Positions 1 to 8,846 of a DNA stretch of 64,000 nt are shown piece by piece. Where the stretch lies: positions 41,436 through 105,435 of the forward strand of contig JAZNIW010000001.1 of NCBI GenBank assembly GCA_045577695.1, written 5' to 3'. The translations under genes were made by a program, and so were the position numbers. Every line of letters starts with the position of its first letter. Position 1 is the stretch's first letter. Origin of the DNA: UMGS1279 sp045577695 (GTDB lineage: Bacteria > Bacillota > Clostridia > Oscillospirales > Acutalibacteraceae). Below the pieces are notes generated by a model, which worked only from the letters and a program-made list of their open reading frames with translations, was not told the origin of the DNA and ran no database searches.

Positions 1-1
1 T

Positions 2-310
2 AAAGAAATTAGGCCCTCAAAATTTATGTATATTTGTAGCAATCCGGATGAAGGCAAATATATGGTGGATTTTATTCCTTCTGAAGATTCGGATTACGGA
101 ACATTAAGTTTTTTCCTCTCTGGTGAAACCGAAGCCTATAAAGCGGAATTGGTTAGCGCTTCGCAAATCGGCGGTTCGGGATTGAATATAAAAGATAATT
201 CGCTGACTGGATTACGCTTTGAAAAAGGCCAACATATCAGAATAAATTTGCAAATAACTCATAAAGATTATTGTTCAATGGAGGTGAAGGCATATGTTAA
301 TAAGAAATAA
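2..310 (+). CDS. C-terminal fragment of a large protein, 5' end outside window
   Basis: The reading frame is open back to base 2 with no stop, so this is the last ~102 residues of a gene that begins left of the window; the first in-window ATG (26) has no ribosome site. The fragment looks beta-rich and ends in a DYCSMEVKAY-type stretch. From memory such tails occur on ATP-binding (GHKL/MORC-like) or PD-(D/E)XK proteins of Z1-type restriction systems, but this cannot be shown from the fragment. The next gene overlaps its end by 17 bases, so it heads or belongs to the operon running to 5194. Confidence 0.6.
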   Translation, partial: KEIRPSKFMYICSNPDEGKYMVDFIPSEDSDYGTLSFFLSGETEAYKAELVSASQIGGSGLNIKDNSLTGLRFEKGQHIRINLQITHKDYCSMEVKAYVNKK

Positions 311-1166
311 GTATTTTCCGTATCCAGTGATTGCTAAGGGAAATGAATCATATGCCACAGCTACATTTACCAGTGATGTGGATTTTGAGAAGAATGGTTT
401 TTACGTAAAATTCATTCTTAAAGCATCTTCAAACAATGATGGTATCAATGAGTTAATTAAATCCAAGAAAGTGTCTTTTGTTCATCATATTGAATGTGTG
501 CAAACCTGCTATAGACATGCGGTAATCACTCAAGAAGAGGAAGAGATATTTCAGATTCATCAAAGCAAGCTGAACGGTGCCGTACAAATAAGCACTGTAA
601 TTGTTGCAAACGAAGATCTAATCGGATACAAAAACCCTGACTTTTCTGCTGATTACAAAGGATTCTCTTTTAATATCAAAAGAGGATGTCTTCTTGCAAT
701 AGGCGGATGTGTTGAAATTGAACTCAACAAACAAAAGGACGATTTGGAAAACACGTCCTCTATCTTTTCTATTGCTCCAAATCTTGATCCTAACGAAACA
801 ATTATAAATGTTGATATCAGCAGTACTAAGCCTAAAATTGTTATTAAAATTCCTGTTAAAGGTTGTAACATTTATAAAAATTTAAGTACCAATCTTGAGT
901 TACAGAGTATAATGCATTCAATGATTATAATTCCTGCGTTGGTCCAAGTATTTGATGAATTAAAAGCATCACGATATGAATTATATAACTTTAGTGAGTG
1001 CAGATGGTTTAAAGCGCTTACAAAGGCCTGTAAGAATTTAAAAATTGAACTTAATGAGCAAGGTTTGGAAAATTTAGATTCTTACAGAACAGCACAGTTG
1101 TTAATGGATTCGCCTACAATGAAGGCGCTTACATACTTGGCAGGAGGTTCTGACGATGAGGATTAA
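294..1166 (+). CDS. Unknown 290-aa protein of the left defence-type operon
   Basis: I do not recognise a named family. The start at 294 has a GGAGGTGAAGG ribosome site and overlaps the end of the preceding frame, while the next gene starts 11 bases before this one stops, so the four genes to 5194 are translationally linked. The protein is soluble with no signal peptide or membrane segment. Its central part (about residues 110-190) is beta-strand-like and the C-terminal third is helical. Its position between a possible ATPase tail and a DUF6339-like gene suggests a structural or recognition subunit of the same system; this is inference from context only. Confidence 0.6.
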   Translation: MLIRNKYFPYPVIAKGNESYATATFTSDVDFEKNGFYVKFILKASSNNDGINELIKSKKVSFVHHIECVQTCYRHAVITQEEEEIFQIHQSKLNGAVQISTVIVANEDLIGYKNPDFSADYKGFSFNIKRGCLLAIGGCVEIELNKQKDDLENTSSIFSIAPNLDPNETIINVDISSTKPKIVIKIPVKGCNIYKNLSTNLELQSIMHSMIIIPALVQVFDELKASRYELYNFSECRWFKALTKACKNLKIELNEQGLENLDSYRTAQLLMDSPTMKALTYLAGGSDDED

Positions 1167-1881
1167 GTTTATTACAGAAGAGGGCCTATTGGCTGCCAAA
1201 AGTAACTACCCTACTATTTTCAAAGAGGTAATTAAAAAGAAGTCTGCTGATCTTCCCACTCTTATGAATGACAACACCATTATAAGAGATAGTTCCATAG
1301 AGATTGAAGAGTTTTCTTTTGATATGTCACAAGATCGGCCCACTGCAACGGATGTTGAGAATATTAGGCGTGTTTACAACCATATGAAAGGCCTTAGCGA
1401 ATCTCAGGCGTCTGATGAAAGAATTTGGGTTGCCTTTACACTTTATCAAGGGTTAGATTATATGAGATATCGTTGGATGCCCGAGAATGAAGGAGATAAA
1501 TTTGACCGCTTCTTTTTTAAGAATGCTAAACACGGTTATAGTAAAAGGCCTCTGTTTAGAAACGGTGTCGCCCGTTTGTGGTGGATAGGATATCACACTT
1601 ATGATGCAAAAAGAGCAAATCCTTATGAGCTGACCGAATTTGTTTGCAGAGATCAGGACTATATTAATAATCTTTTGGATATCGGTTTTGCAAGCAATGC
1701 GACAATTTCTAAGGCGGTTATTGGGGCCTTGTTGGATGCAGAAAAGAATGGTGTGGCCATAAATCGTGATTTGGTCCGCTCAATTTCTCAGTATGTAAAT
1801 TTGCTTGGCGGAATTTATGTTCTTGACTGCTTGTCTTATGATGAGATTTATAGTAAAATAAAGGAAAAGATTGGTTTTTAA
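1156..1881 (+). CDS. DUF6339-like protein
   Basis: A 241-aa protein whose middle section (RRVYNHMKGLSESQASDERI, then W, then LTLYQGLDYMRYRW-like residues) matches my memory of DUF6339, a family of unknown activity repeatedly found in restriction and defence loci. The start at 1156 follows GGAGGTTCTGACG and lies inside the end of the preceding gene. There is no catalytic motif I can name; several conserved-looking Trp and Arg residues (about residues 95-150) could line a nucleic-acid or protein surface. Family assignment is from recall; the operon role is inferred. Confidence 0.6.
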   Translation: MRIKFITEEGLLAAKSNYPTIFKEVIKKKSADLPTLMNDNTIIRDSSIEIEEFSFDMSQDRPTATDVENIRRVYNHMKGLSESQASDERIWVAFTLYQGLDYMRYRWMPENEGDKFDRFFFKNAKHGYSKRPLFRNGVARLWWIGYHTYDAKRANPYELTEFVCRDQDYINNLLDIGFASNATISKAVIGALLDAEKNGVAINRDLVRSISQYVNLLGGIYVLDCLSYDEIYSKIKEKIGF

Positions 1882-1903
1882 TAAATTACCGGAGGGTTAA
1901 TGG

Positions 1904-4900
1904 ATGAAATGTTTTAATTGTGGATGTGATATAGTTGATACCGGGCTTGGTTCTTGCGCCAACTGCTCGGCAATACTTAATACAACAAAAAGCAATTTTA
2001 TCTCATACATTGGCACTCCGGATAGCCTGGCTGGTTATCAGAAGTCGTATAAATTGTTGCTACTGAAATACATTATTGAAGCTGTGTTGGACGAAAGCGA
2101 GGCCTCTGTAGCAAGGGTAATTCCCTCCATTAAGGAGTTTTACCTCGAAAGAAAAAATAAGGGATTGCAGCCGGATTATGAGGTTGATACACGCATTTCC
2201 GAAATTGAAAACTCGTCAGATTATGATGTGTTTGCAGTTATCAAAAGTCAGCCGTTTAAGGTTATAAACGAAAAAGGTTATTTGTTTTTAAATCACAATT
2301 CAAACGATAAACTTGTTTTTGTTTTTAATGACGATATTTCCGACGCTATGTCGCGTGACGAATGGCGTAAACTTTTGGAAATTATAAACGCGAAAATTGC
2401 TCTTTACTTTAATCGTTATGATAGTCTTAATAATGTTTCGGTTACAATTGAGGAAACGCCTTGTGTCCAGGTTGAAGAAATTATAAAAGCGAAAAGCAAG
2501 GATAATTTAGATCTGTCTTTGTCTGTATTGGAAATTATCAACCTAAGCGTAAGAGCAAAAAACATTTTGATGCGCAATAAACTCTATACTATTGGCGAAG
2601 TTATGAAATTTATTGAATATAACGATTTGCGATATCTGGAAAACATGGGCCAAAAAACTTATGAAGAAATTATGACGTTGATACAGTCTTCTGATTTTCG
2701 GGTGTCTGCAAGTTCAAATCCAAATAGTATAGCCTCGTTATTTGCTGGCAATACATACCACTTATTTGTGGAGTTTTGCGAAAGAAATGGTATGACAACA
2801 CTATCAGATCTTAATGGGTTTGATTTTACATTATTGCTTAACGAACCAGGGTTTGGAGTCGGGAAATTAAATGCTATAAAAGAAAAATATAATAATTTGG
2901 TGCATGAAGGATCTTCTTTTCATAACTATGATGAGCAGGAAGAAACTTCTGCGGAAGCACAACCAGCAATAATTATTGATCAAAGTAATGTTGATTTGGG
3001 TATTTCATATTTAAGTTTGACAAGAATCACCGCAAAAAACATTGCAAAATTTTTTGAAAACGGTTTCTCTAAAATCGGCGATCTAAGCACTATTACTTTG
3101 GGGAAATTAATTCAAATGTTCGGGCGTTTAAAAGGAATTGAAACTCTTGAAAAGATTAAAGTGTTTGAGAAGGCCTTGTTGACAATTGCTACAGAAAGAT
3201 TGAATGATCATAGGGATAACCGCGAGTTTGCTATATATGTTGATAGAGCTAACAAAAAAACTCTACAAGAAATTGCGGACAATTATGGTTTAACGAGAGA
3301 ACGCGTTCGACAAATTGAGTCGAAATTTTTCAAAGAATTTGCTCCGTTGTTTGGTTCTCTTGTAGAGCAGCATATGACACATAACAATTTGTCTTATATT
3401 ACAACGCAGGATGTTCTGGAATTCTTTGATGATGATGCTTTTGATATGGTTATAATGTATACTCTTAAGGAATCCTATTCATTAGAATATTTGTCTTTTG
3501 CTGATATGTTTATTAAAAAACAAAGCGAAGCTCAAGATACCGTAAAAAAATTAAGCAGACTGACTGATGAATTCATAGGTGAAGATGGTATTAATTTCTT
3601 CGAAAGTTTACCGCAAATAGAAGAAATGCTAAACAACTCCGACTTAGGATTCATATCTGCTGATGCATATTTGAATTACTTAATTGAAAGCGGAGCGTAT
3701 TTTTACGGCGATTTGGTGTTTCTAAAGAAACAAACATACGCGAAATTATGCTTGATGCTTATTGCTAAGCATTTTAAAGATGGCATATCGCTATCTTGCG
3801 ACGAGGATATGAATTTGCTACGTGAACTCTTTCACGCAGAATATGGAGAATACAATCTTCCTGAACAAAACCGCGCGATAGGGGCACGACTTTCAGAACA
3901 TTTGATTTTGTGCGATCGTGGAAAAGCAAAACTCATTGAATATATCAATTTCGACCAATCCGTTATAGAAGATATAAAAAAATATATTGATACAAGTCCG
4001 CTTAAAACTCTTTATTTTATGGAGATTTTTAATGAATTTGAAGGAGTATTGGCGTTTACGTCGGATATCACCAATTACCATGGATTGCATGGACTGTTGG
4101 CCTATTTATATCGCGATGAGTATGAATTTTCAAGAGATTGCATAACAAAGAAAAATGTAGAAGGAACATCATTAAGTCTTTCTGATCGTATTGTCATGTT
4201 CATTTTAGAGAAAGGACGTGCCGTTACTCGAAATGAGATAAAGCAGAAAATAGGTGGCCTGTCCGATATTATGTTGGTTAACGCTATTAATGGTTCAAAA
4301 AAATTATTACAGTGGGATTATAATAGCTTTAACACTCAAGGTAATCTGAAAATAAATGACGAAGATTCCAATGTAATTTCAGAAACACTTGAAGAAATTT
4401 TTGCTCAATTCAAAGGCTATTGTAGTGACAGATTGATATTTGAGAAGATAAACAATCAATATCCCGAGTTTTTATCTCAAAATGGTGTTGAGAACGCTAC
4501 AAATCTGTTCTATGTGTTGCAGAATATGCTTGGCGAGAAGTATCAATTTAGTCGTCCCCATATTTGCAAAAAAGATACTGTTGATTCTCTAACTACAAAA
4601 AATATTGCTCTGTATTTGTTGGGCACAACGCAGCAAATAAGCAGGCGCGAGTTCATGCGAATAGCAAAAGATGTATACTGGTCGGAAACTACCGCAGATT
4701 TAATTTTTTACGAGCTTGAAAAAGATTATATACGCATTTCGGATGATGCTTATATTCTATATAACAACTTTAGCATTCAAGAAAATGTATTGAGCCAAGT
4801 CGCTACTTGGCTACAGAATCATATTTCAGCTCATGGGTTCCTGTCTATGATAGGTTTTGATGACTTTGAAAATTTGCCGGTAATACCGTATGAATGGAAT

Positions 4901-5194
4901 TCCTTCTTGCTTGTTTCTATAATCAAAAAATACGAGTTGGGATTTAGACTGGTTTCACCGGCGATTAGAGATAGGAGATATAACAAAGAAATAATTGTTT
5001 TAAAAGATTCGGGTTACTATCATTTGGATGATATTGTTTATGATTTGCTCGCAAAGAACGGTATCAATTTTATCGACGAATCAAATCTCCTTTCTTTCTT
5101 GGTGATCAATCATCTGGTTTCCAAAATTATTCCCAAAGAGTTAGTCGATTCCAAAATTTTAAATTATGCAGATGGATATTTTAAAATAGCATAA
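1904..5194 (+). CDS. Large zinc-ribbon protein with alpha-CTD-like and sigma-region-4-like segments
   Basis: 1096 aa with a GGAGGG ribosome site. It opens with a four-cysteine zinc ribbon (CFNCGCD, CANCS; residues 3-21). Two helix-hairpin-helix segments resemble the RNA polymerase alpha C-terminal domain: about residues 203-262 (LSVRAKNILMRNKLYTIGEV, LRYLENMGQKTYEEI) and 365-422. About residues 440-487 contain TLQEIADNYGLTRERVRQIE, the signature of sigma-70 region 4 recognition helices. The last 600 residues are unassigned and look like repeated winged-helix modules. It closes the operon that begins left of the window. The domain mix suggests promoter or RNA-polymerase binding, or general DNA binding, in a restriction/defence system; function is not established. 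Confidence 0.65.
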   Translation: MKCFNCGCDIVDTGLGSCANCSAILNTTKSNFISYIGTPDSLAGYQKSYKLLLLKYIIEAVLDESEASVARVIPSIKEFYLERKNKGLQPDYEVDTRISEIENSSDYDVFAVIKSQPFKVINEKGYLFLNHNSNDKLVFVFNDDISDAMSRDEWRKLLEIINAKIALYFNRYDSLNNVSVTIEETPCVQVEEIIKAKSKDNLDLSLSVLEIINLSVRAKNILMRNKLYTIGEVMKFIEYNDLRYLENMGQKTYEEIMTLIQSSDFRVSASSNPNSIASLFAGNTYHLFVEFCERNGMTTLSDLNGFDFTLLLNEPGFGVGKLNAIKEKYNNLVHEGSSFHNYDEQEETSAEAQPAIIIDQSNVDLGISYLSLTRITAKNIAKFFENGFSKIGDLSTITLGKLIQMFGRLKGIETLEKIKVFEKALLTIATERLNDHRDNREFAIYVDRANKKTLQEIADNYGLTRERVRQIESKFFKEFAPLFGSLVEQHMTHNNLSYITTQDVLEFFDDDAFDMVIMYTLKESYSLEYLSFADMFIKKQSEAQDTVKKLSRLTDEFIGEDGINFFESLPQIEEMLNNSDLGFISADAYLNYLIESGAYFYGDLVFLKKQTYAKLCLMLIAKHFKDGISLSCDEDMNLLRELFHAEYGEYNLPEQNRAIGARLSEHLILCDRGKAKLIEYINFDQSVIEDIKKYIDTSPLKTLYFMEIFNEFEGVLAFTSDITNYHGLHGLLAYLYRDEYEFSRDCITKKNVEGTSLSLSDRIVMFILEKGRAVTRNEIKQKIGGLSDIMLVNAINGSKKLLQWDYNSFNTQGNLKINDEDSNVISETLEEIFAQFKGYCSDRLIFEKINNQYPEFLSQNGVENATNLFYVLQNMLGEKYQFSRPHICKKDTVDSLTTKNIALYLLGTTQQISRREFMRIAKDVYWSETTADLIFYELEKDYIRISDDAYILYNNFSIQENVLSQVATWLQNHISAHGFLSMIGFDDFENLPVIPYEWNSFLLVSIIKKYELGFRLVSPAIRDRRYNKEIIVLKDSGYYHLDDIVYDLLAKNGINFIDESNLLSFLVINHLVSKIIPKELVDSKILNYADGYFKIA

Positions 5195-5195
5195 C

Positions 5196-5226
5196 AAAAA
5201 GGAGTGGTGATAAACCACTCCTTTTT
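5196..5226. terminator. Bidirectional intrinsic terminator
   Basis: AAAAAGGAGTGG and its complement CCACTCCTTTTT flank a 7-base loop, with A- and T-runs on both sides. It sits between two convergent genes (stops at 5194 and 5233) and can serve both. Confidence 0.85.
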
Positions 5227-5232
5227 GTGTGA

Positions 5233-7275
5233 TTATTCCATTTCTGAACGAACAACAGAGAAATCCATTAAGAAGTGTTCGTCATCAAGTTTTGTGAAGA
5301 TTACATCTGAACGACCATAAGCCTCAAAATGTTCTTTTGTCACCTTTACTCCTTCGTGAATTCCAAGACGATTTCTAAAGTATCTTCCGATTTCAGCATT
5401 ATCGCTTGGTGTAGTAATGGCTTTATTTCCGGCTTGTTCAACGCGCATGATAAAGCATTCTCCATCGTCGGCAACAACGGTGAAATAGCGCTTGTTTAAT
5501 GGGAAAAATCCGGTCTTTGAAATTTTAGATGGCAACGGGATATATGCTTGGTTCGGATCACGATGTTCTCTCTGCCCCCAGTTCAAACTTGAAGTTGTTG
5601 GAACTTCGCCAGTGTTGGTTAGGAAGGATAATGTTTGTTTTTCTTCTGAGTTGAAATCGACCATTGTCGCTTCATAACTGTAATTAGGACTGGTGCGATA
5701 AATGCGAATGTAATTTTCCACTTCGTTAGCGGTGCAATATATGGTTTTGGCTTCCACTTTATCGAAATAGGCAACCGCATCATCCAAATTGCATTCAGTA
5801 ATAAATTCATCACAATCTTTACTAAAACCTTTAAGTGTATAGTTGGCAGAGCCGGAAAATGCTTTGTATGGCTTGCCGTTCTTCATCCATAAATAAAGCT
5901 TTGAATGAACAGCAGGGGTTTTGTATACATACTGACAACTAAACGAGGAGAAGTCGGGGCCAAAATCGTTTTCGGACAATTTTTTGAATCCCGAATTAGT
6001 AACCTGACTGAGCCCGTCAAATGGGCACATGCCTACAATTAATTTGATTTGAATAGGTTGTAATTTCAAATCTGCTAATGCCTGCATATGCCATGCCACC
6101 ATACTTGGAGAAGCATATGCCGATACAACGCGTAACTCGTTAGCACCTTCTTTTACAGGCTCAATTAAAACTTTATTTTCTAAATCAGAATCAAACTGCC
6201 ATTTAATTTCATTGTCGCCGTTAAATAGATATTCCGTTGCATTACATTCTACAGAGTCATAATCAATGCCTGCAAAACATTTTAATATAGCCTCGAAAAT
6301 TATTTTTGCACCCTCGCAAGGGACGGCCATTCCAATTTGCTTTCGAACACTTTCTTTGTTGCCGTAGAATTCGTATGTATCAGGGAATGTTTGTAAGCGT
6401 GCACGCTCTCTATTCGTTAAAGCACGAGGCTCTTCCCAGTGATAAATGTGTGTTCCTCCGCCACCGCTACCGGTGACAGTGTAAGCCGGTTTGTCGGGAT
6501 CTAAACGCTTGTAAATCTGGCTGATTTTTGCGCCGATAACATTTAGTTGCAAGTTTTCGGGCAGATTTGCTGTGAAAGCATTTTCACCAGGTTGGATATA
6601 ACGCAATCTTTCTACAACGGCAGCCGATTGGCGCGTGAGTTCGTTGTTGGTTGCATCTTCTGGAATAGGAGGTTCTTCTATTGCTTCTTTACATGTTTTC
6701 ATTTTGTATTGAGCGGGAGATGGAACCTTGTATTCAATATCAATATCATTGCGTATACCAACAATAATGATTCTATGACGTGCTTGGGGAATACCATAAT
6801 CTTCGAATTGATACAAATGCGGATATAAAGTATATCCTGCAGCTTGCATTTCGCCCAAAATTTTAGAGAAAGCTCGTCCTTCATTTGCATTACGAAGGCC
6901 CCCGACGTTTTCGGCTAAAAACCATTGGGGTTGAAAACGGATTAACGCTTGAACACCATAGGAATACAGGGGCCCGTAATTACCATCCATACCCTTTTGT
7001 TCGCCAACGACACTATAGTCATTGCAAGGGAAACCAAAAGCCAGCGCGTCGATGGGGGTGAGTTTTGAATAATCTAATTTTCTTACATCACTTTCAAAAA
7101 CACTATCGCGATTATTATTGCAGATATTATTTCTATACGTTTCGCAAGTGTCATGATCGTAATCGTTAGCCCATTCGTGTATTATTTTAAATTTATCATT
7201 TTTAATGTCTGCGTTGGTGGCCCCCCAGGCGATCCCGCCCGGCCCGCAGAATAATTCGCCTAATTTAAACTCCAT
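5233..7275 (-). CDS. Fused m5C DNA methyltransferase and NgoFVII-type restriction endonuclease
   Basis: 680 aa in two halves. Residues 5-335 are a DNA cytosine-5 methyltransferase with every key motif: FCGPGG (motif I), GFPCNDYS with catalytic Cys84 (IV), ENV 122-124 (VI), QARHR 164-168 (VIII), an RALTNRERARLQTFP stretch (IX) and QIGMAVPC (X). Residues ~365-500 are a PLD-type nuclease core (VHSKLYLW with H457/K459, GSAN 475-478), and ~560-675 match the DNA-reading B3-like end of NgoFVII-family enzymes (SLNWGQR, NQAYIPLP, RLGI, YGRSDVIF). Methylation and cleavage are therefore carried on one chain instead of two genes. The start overlaps the end of the Xre gene, so the controller is made first. 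The target sequence cannot be read; NgoFVII itself recognises a GC-rich site. Confidence 0.9.
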   Translation of the reverse strand: MEFKLGELFCGPGGIAWGATNADIKNDKFKIIHEWANDYDHDTCETYRNNICNNNRDSVFESDVRKLDYSKLTPIDALAFGFPCNDYSVVGEQKGMDGNYGPLYSYGVQALIRFQPQWFLAENVGGLRNANEGRAFSKILGEMQAAGYTLYPHLYQFEDYGIPQARHRIIIVGIRNDIDIEYKVPSPAQYKMKTCKEAIEEPPIPEDATNNELTRQSAAVVERLRYIQPGENAFTANLPENLQLNVIGAKISQIYKRLDPDKPAYTVTGSGGGGTHIYHWEEPRALTNRERARLQTFPDTYEFYGNKESVRKQIGMAVPCEGAKIIFEAILKCFAGIDYDSVECNATEYLFNGDNEIKWQFDSDLENKVLIEPVKEGANELRVVSAYASPSMVAWHMQALADLKLQPIQIKLIVGMCPFDGLSQVTNSGFKKLSENDFGPDFSSFSCQYVYKTPAVHSKLYLWMKNGKPYKAFSGSANYTLKGFSKDCDEFITECNLDDAVAYFDKVEAKTIYCTANEVENYIRIYRTSPNYSYEATMVDFNSEEKQTLSFLTNTGEVPTTSSLNWGQREHRDPNQAYIPLPSKISKTGFFPLNKRYFTVVADDGECFIMRVEQAGNKAITTPSDNAEIGRYFRNRLGIHEGVKVTKEHFEAYGRSDVIFTKLDDEHFLMDFSVVRSEME

Positions 7276-7585
7276 TGTTCAATCCCTTTTCTTTCAATAT
7301 AAAATCTATTTCATCTTGTATATGTTCTATTTCAAAATTATTAAGCAACTCAAGATTTTTTAACGGGGAATCGACTTTTTCGCAATAACCTTCTTTGCAT
7401 AAAAAAGAAACCAAAGGAATTTCATAAAACTTAAGTAGAGTACTTATATCATCTAAACTTGGATGTTCGGTAATTCCTCTTTCAATTTTAGAAAGCCTAC
7501 TATCCGATATCCCTGTTGCCAATTCTACAGCTCCTAAGCTAAGATTTTTAGAATTCCGTATATCTCTAAGCTTTTCTCCAATCAT
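7265..7585 (-). CDS. Xre-family regulator, probable restriction controller (C) protein
   Basis: 106 aa with an N-terminal helix-turn-helix (about residues 5-58; LGAVELATGISDSRLSKIER). A GGGTGAT ribosome site precedes the ATG at 7585. It overlaps the start of the fused methyltransferase-nuclease by 11 bases. Controller proteins of restriction systems are small Xre proteins encoded just upstream of, and overlapping, the nuclease gene, which fits. They delay nuclease production in a newly entered cell. The promoter in front of it contains a repeated motif that is the likely operator. Confidence 0.8.
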   Translation of the reverse strand: MIGEKLRDIRNSKNLSLGAVELATGISDSRLSKIERGITEHPSLDDISTLLKFYEIPLVSFLCKEGYCEKVDSPLKNLELLNNFEIEHIQDEIDFILKEKGLNNGV

Positions 7586-7601
7586 TTTATCACCCTATGA
7601 A

Positions 7602-7630
7602 AGTATAACACACTTGCTGCGAAAACACAA
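7602..7630 (-). promoter_or_regulatory. Promoter of the Xre/methyltransferase-nuclease operon
   Basis: On the minus strand, a -35 of TTGTGT (7625-7630) and a -10 of TATACT (7602-7607) are separated by 17 bases. One copy of the TTGCTGCGAAA motif lies in the spacer. Confidence 0.6.
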
Positions 7631-7645
7631 TAGTTTGCTGCGAAA
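7614..7645 (+). promoter_or_regulatory. Tandem operator: two TTGCTGCGAAA repeats 21 bp apart
   Basis: Identical 11-bp direct repeats at 7614-7624 and 7635-7645 are spaced exactly two helical turns apart and bracket the -35 element of the Xre promoter. The second copy also sits 10 bp upstream of the -35 of the divergent HNH promoter. This is the expected place and spacing for paired controller-protein dimers. Confidence 0.6.
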
Positions 7646-7655
7646 TTAAATGATA

Positions 7656-7684
7656 TTGAAAACTGTACTATTATTTGGTATAAT
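7656..7684 (+). promoter_or_regulatory. Promoter of the HNH nuclease gene
   Basis: TTGAAA (7656-7661), a 17-base spacer and a perfect TATAAT (7679-7684) lie 26 bases before the ATG at 7710. This rules out the upstream in-frame ATG at 7650. Confidence 0.8.
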
Positions 7685-7709
7685 GTCAGATAAGGAAGAA
7701 GGTGTTTTG

Positions 7710-8492
7710 ATGGCGAAAAAAGACACAAAATATGTTGATGTTCATTCCATGCTAAAAGCGGCAGGAAAAACGATATTCATTAAGTTTTATAATGATTTAA
7801 AAGACTTTTCTCTTTCTGATAAATATTTATGTGAAAAAGTTTATAAAGAGAGCCCTACGGCTAAGTCGCCAAACCAACGATATAAAGTTCCCAGAGCCAG
7901 AGAAGTGTTTAGGACCAATCAACAAATTGAAGCACTGGAACTTGTTATTCGCAGCAAAAAATTATCCGCTAACACTATTGCTGAAGCAAAAAGACTTCTT
8001 GAAGTAGAATTATGCCTTGTCGAATCAAACGAAGATAGCTCTTTTGTTAATGAATTTAATAATGAATTTGATTCAAAAAATTCTGACGAGCCATTTGAAT
8101 ACAATAACACTCCAGAAAAGCCAAGAGAAAAATCAAAAAATTCATCTTATGTTTATCCGCGTAGCAGAAAAGTCGCTTTTAATGCATTAAAGAAAGCAAG
8201 TTTTCTATGTGAAGTTAACTCATCTCATGATGTTTTTATACGTAAAAATGAAGATACTACATATACAGAACCACACCATTTAGTTCCATTATCCGCTCAA
8301 GACGAGTTTTCTGATGTAAATTTAGATCGTGAACAAAATATTGTATCATTGTGTAGTGCTTGTCATAATCAATTACATTATGGCAGAGATTTTGAAAATA
8401 TTTTGAAACCGTTATATGAGGAGCGCAAGGAACTCTTAAGATTGATTGGAATTAATATATCTTACGAACAGCTACGCACATATTATATTTAA
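7710..8492 (+). CDS. HNH endonuclease
   Basis: 260 aa from the ATG at 7710, which follows GGAAGAAGGTG and a promoter that excludes the earlier ATG. The C-terminal third holds the HNH fold: PHHLVPLS, then NIVSLCSACHNQLHYG, giving the H-N-H residues plus a CxxC that may bind zinc. The first ~130 residues are a helical region of unknown role rich in Lys, Asn and Ser. It diverges from the Xre/methyltransferase-nuclease operon and shares its operator region, so it may be a second nuclease of that system (McrA-like action on modified DNA is possible) or an independent defence nuclease. HNH assignment is firm; substrate is unknown. Confidence 0.85.
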   Translation: MAKKDTKYVDVHSMLKAAGKTIFIKFYNDLKDFSLSDKYLCEKVYKESPTAKSPNQRYKVPRAREVFRTNQQIEALELVIRSKKLSANTIAEAKRLLEVELCLVESNEDSSFVNEFNNEFDSKNSDEPFEYNNTPEKPREKSKNSSYVYPRSRKVAFNALKKASFLCEVNSSHDVFIRKNEDTTYTEPHHLVPLSAQDEFSDVNLDREQNIVSLCSACHNQLHYGRDFENILKPLYEERKELLRLIGINISYEQLRTYYI

Positions 8493-8608
8493 TAAATGTG
8501 GTCGGAAATTTACTAAAGCGGAATGTGGCGATTATGTTGATTAAAGCATTCTAAAGTTGTAAGGTTATAAGCCTTTTAGCAAACAAAAATTAATGGAGGA
8601 AAAGCACT

Positions 8609-8845
8609 ATGGCTCAAATAGATATTGAAAAAATCGAAAAACTTGGCAAGGACAGAAACACTATACACGAGAAAGTATATACTACATATTCTTCATTTGA
8701 TAAGTTTGGTGAACATTATCTTCAGATAGATATGTATGGACGAAGTGATAGAGAACTGCCGGGCAAAATAAGTCAATCTATACAGTTCGATAGAGAAGCT
8801 GCTTTTTATTTGATTGATTTACTGAAGAAAGAATTTAATTTTTGA
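8609..8845 (+). CDS. Unknown 78-aa protein
   Basis: Small acidic/basic mixed protein with a GGAGG ribosome site before the ATG at 8609. No family is recognised. It ends one base before the peptide deformylase gene, so both are read together. It is soluble and has no cysteine or membrane segment. Confidence 0.6.
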   Translation: MAQIDIEKIEKLGKDRNTIHEKVYTTYSSFDKFGEHYLQIDMYGRSDRELPGKISQSIQFDREAAFYLIDLLKKEFNF

Positions 8846-8846
8846 T

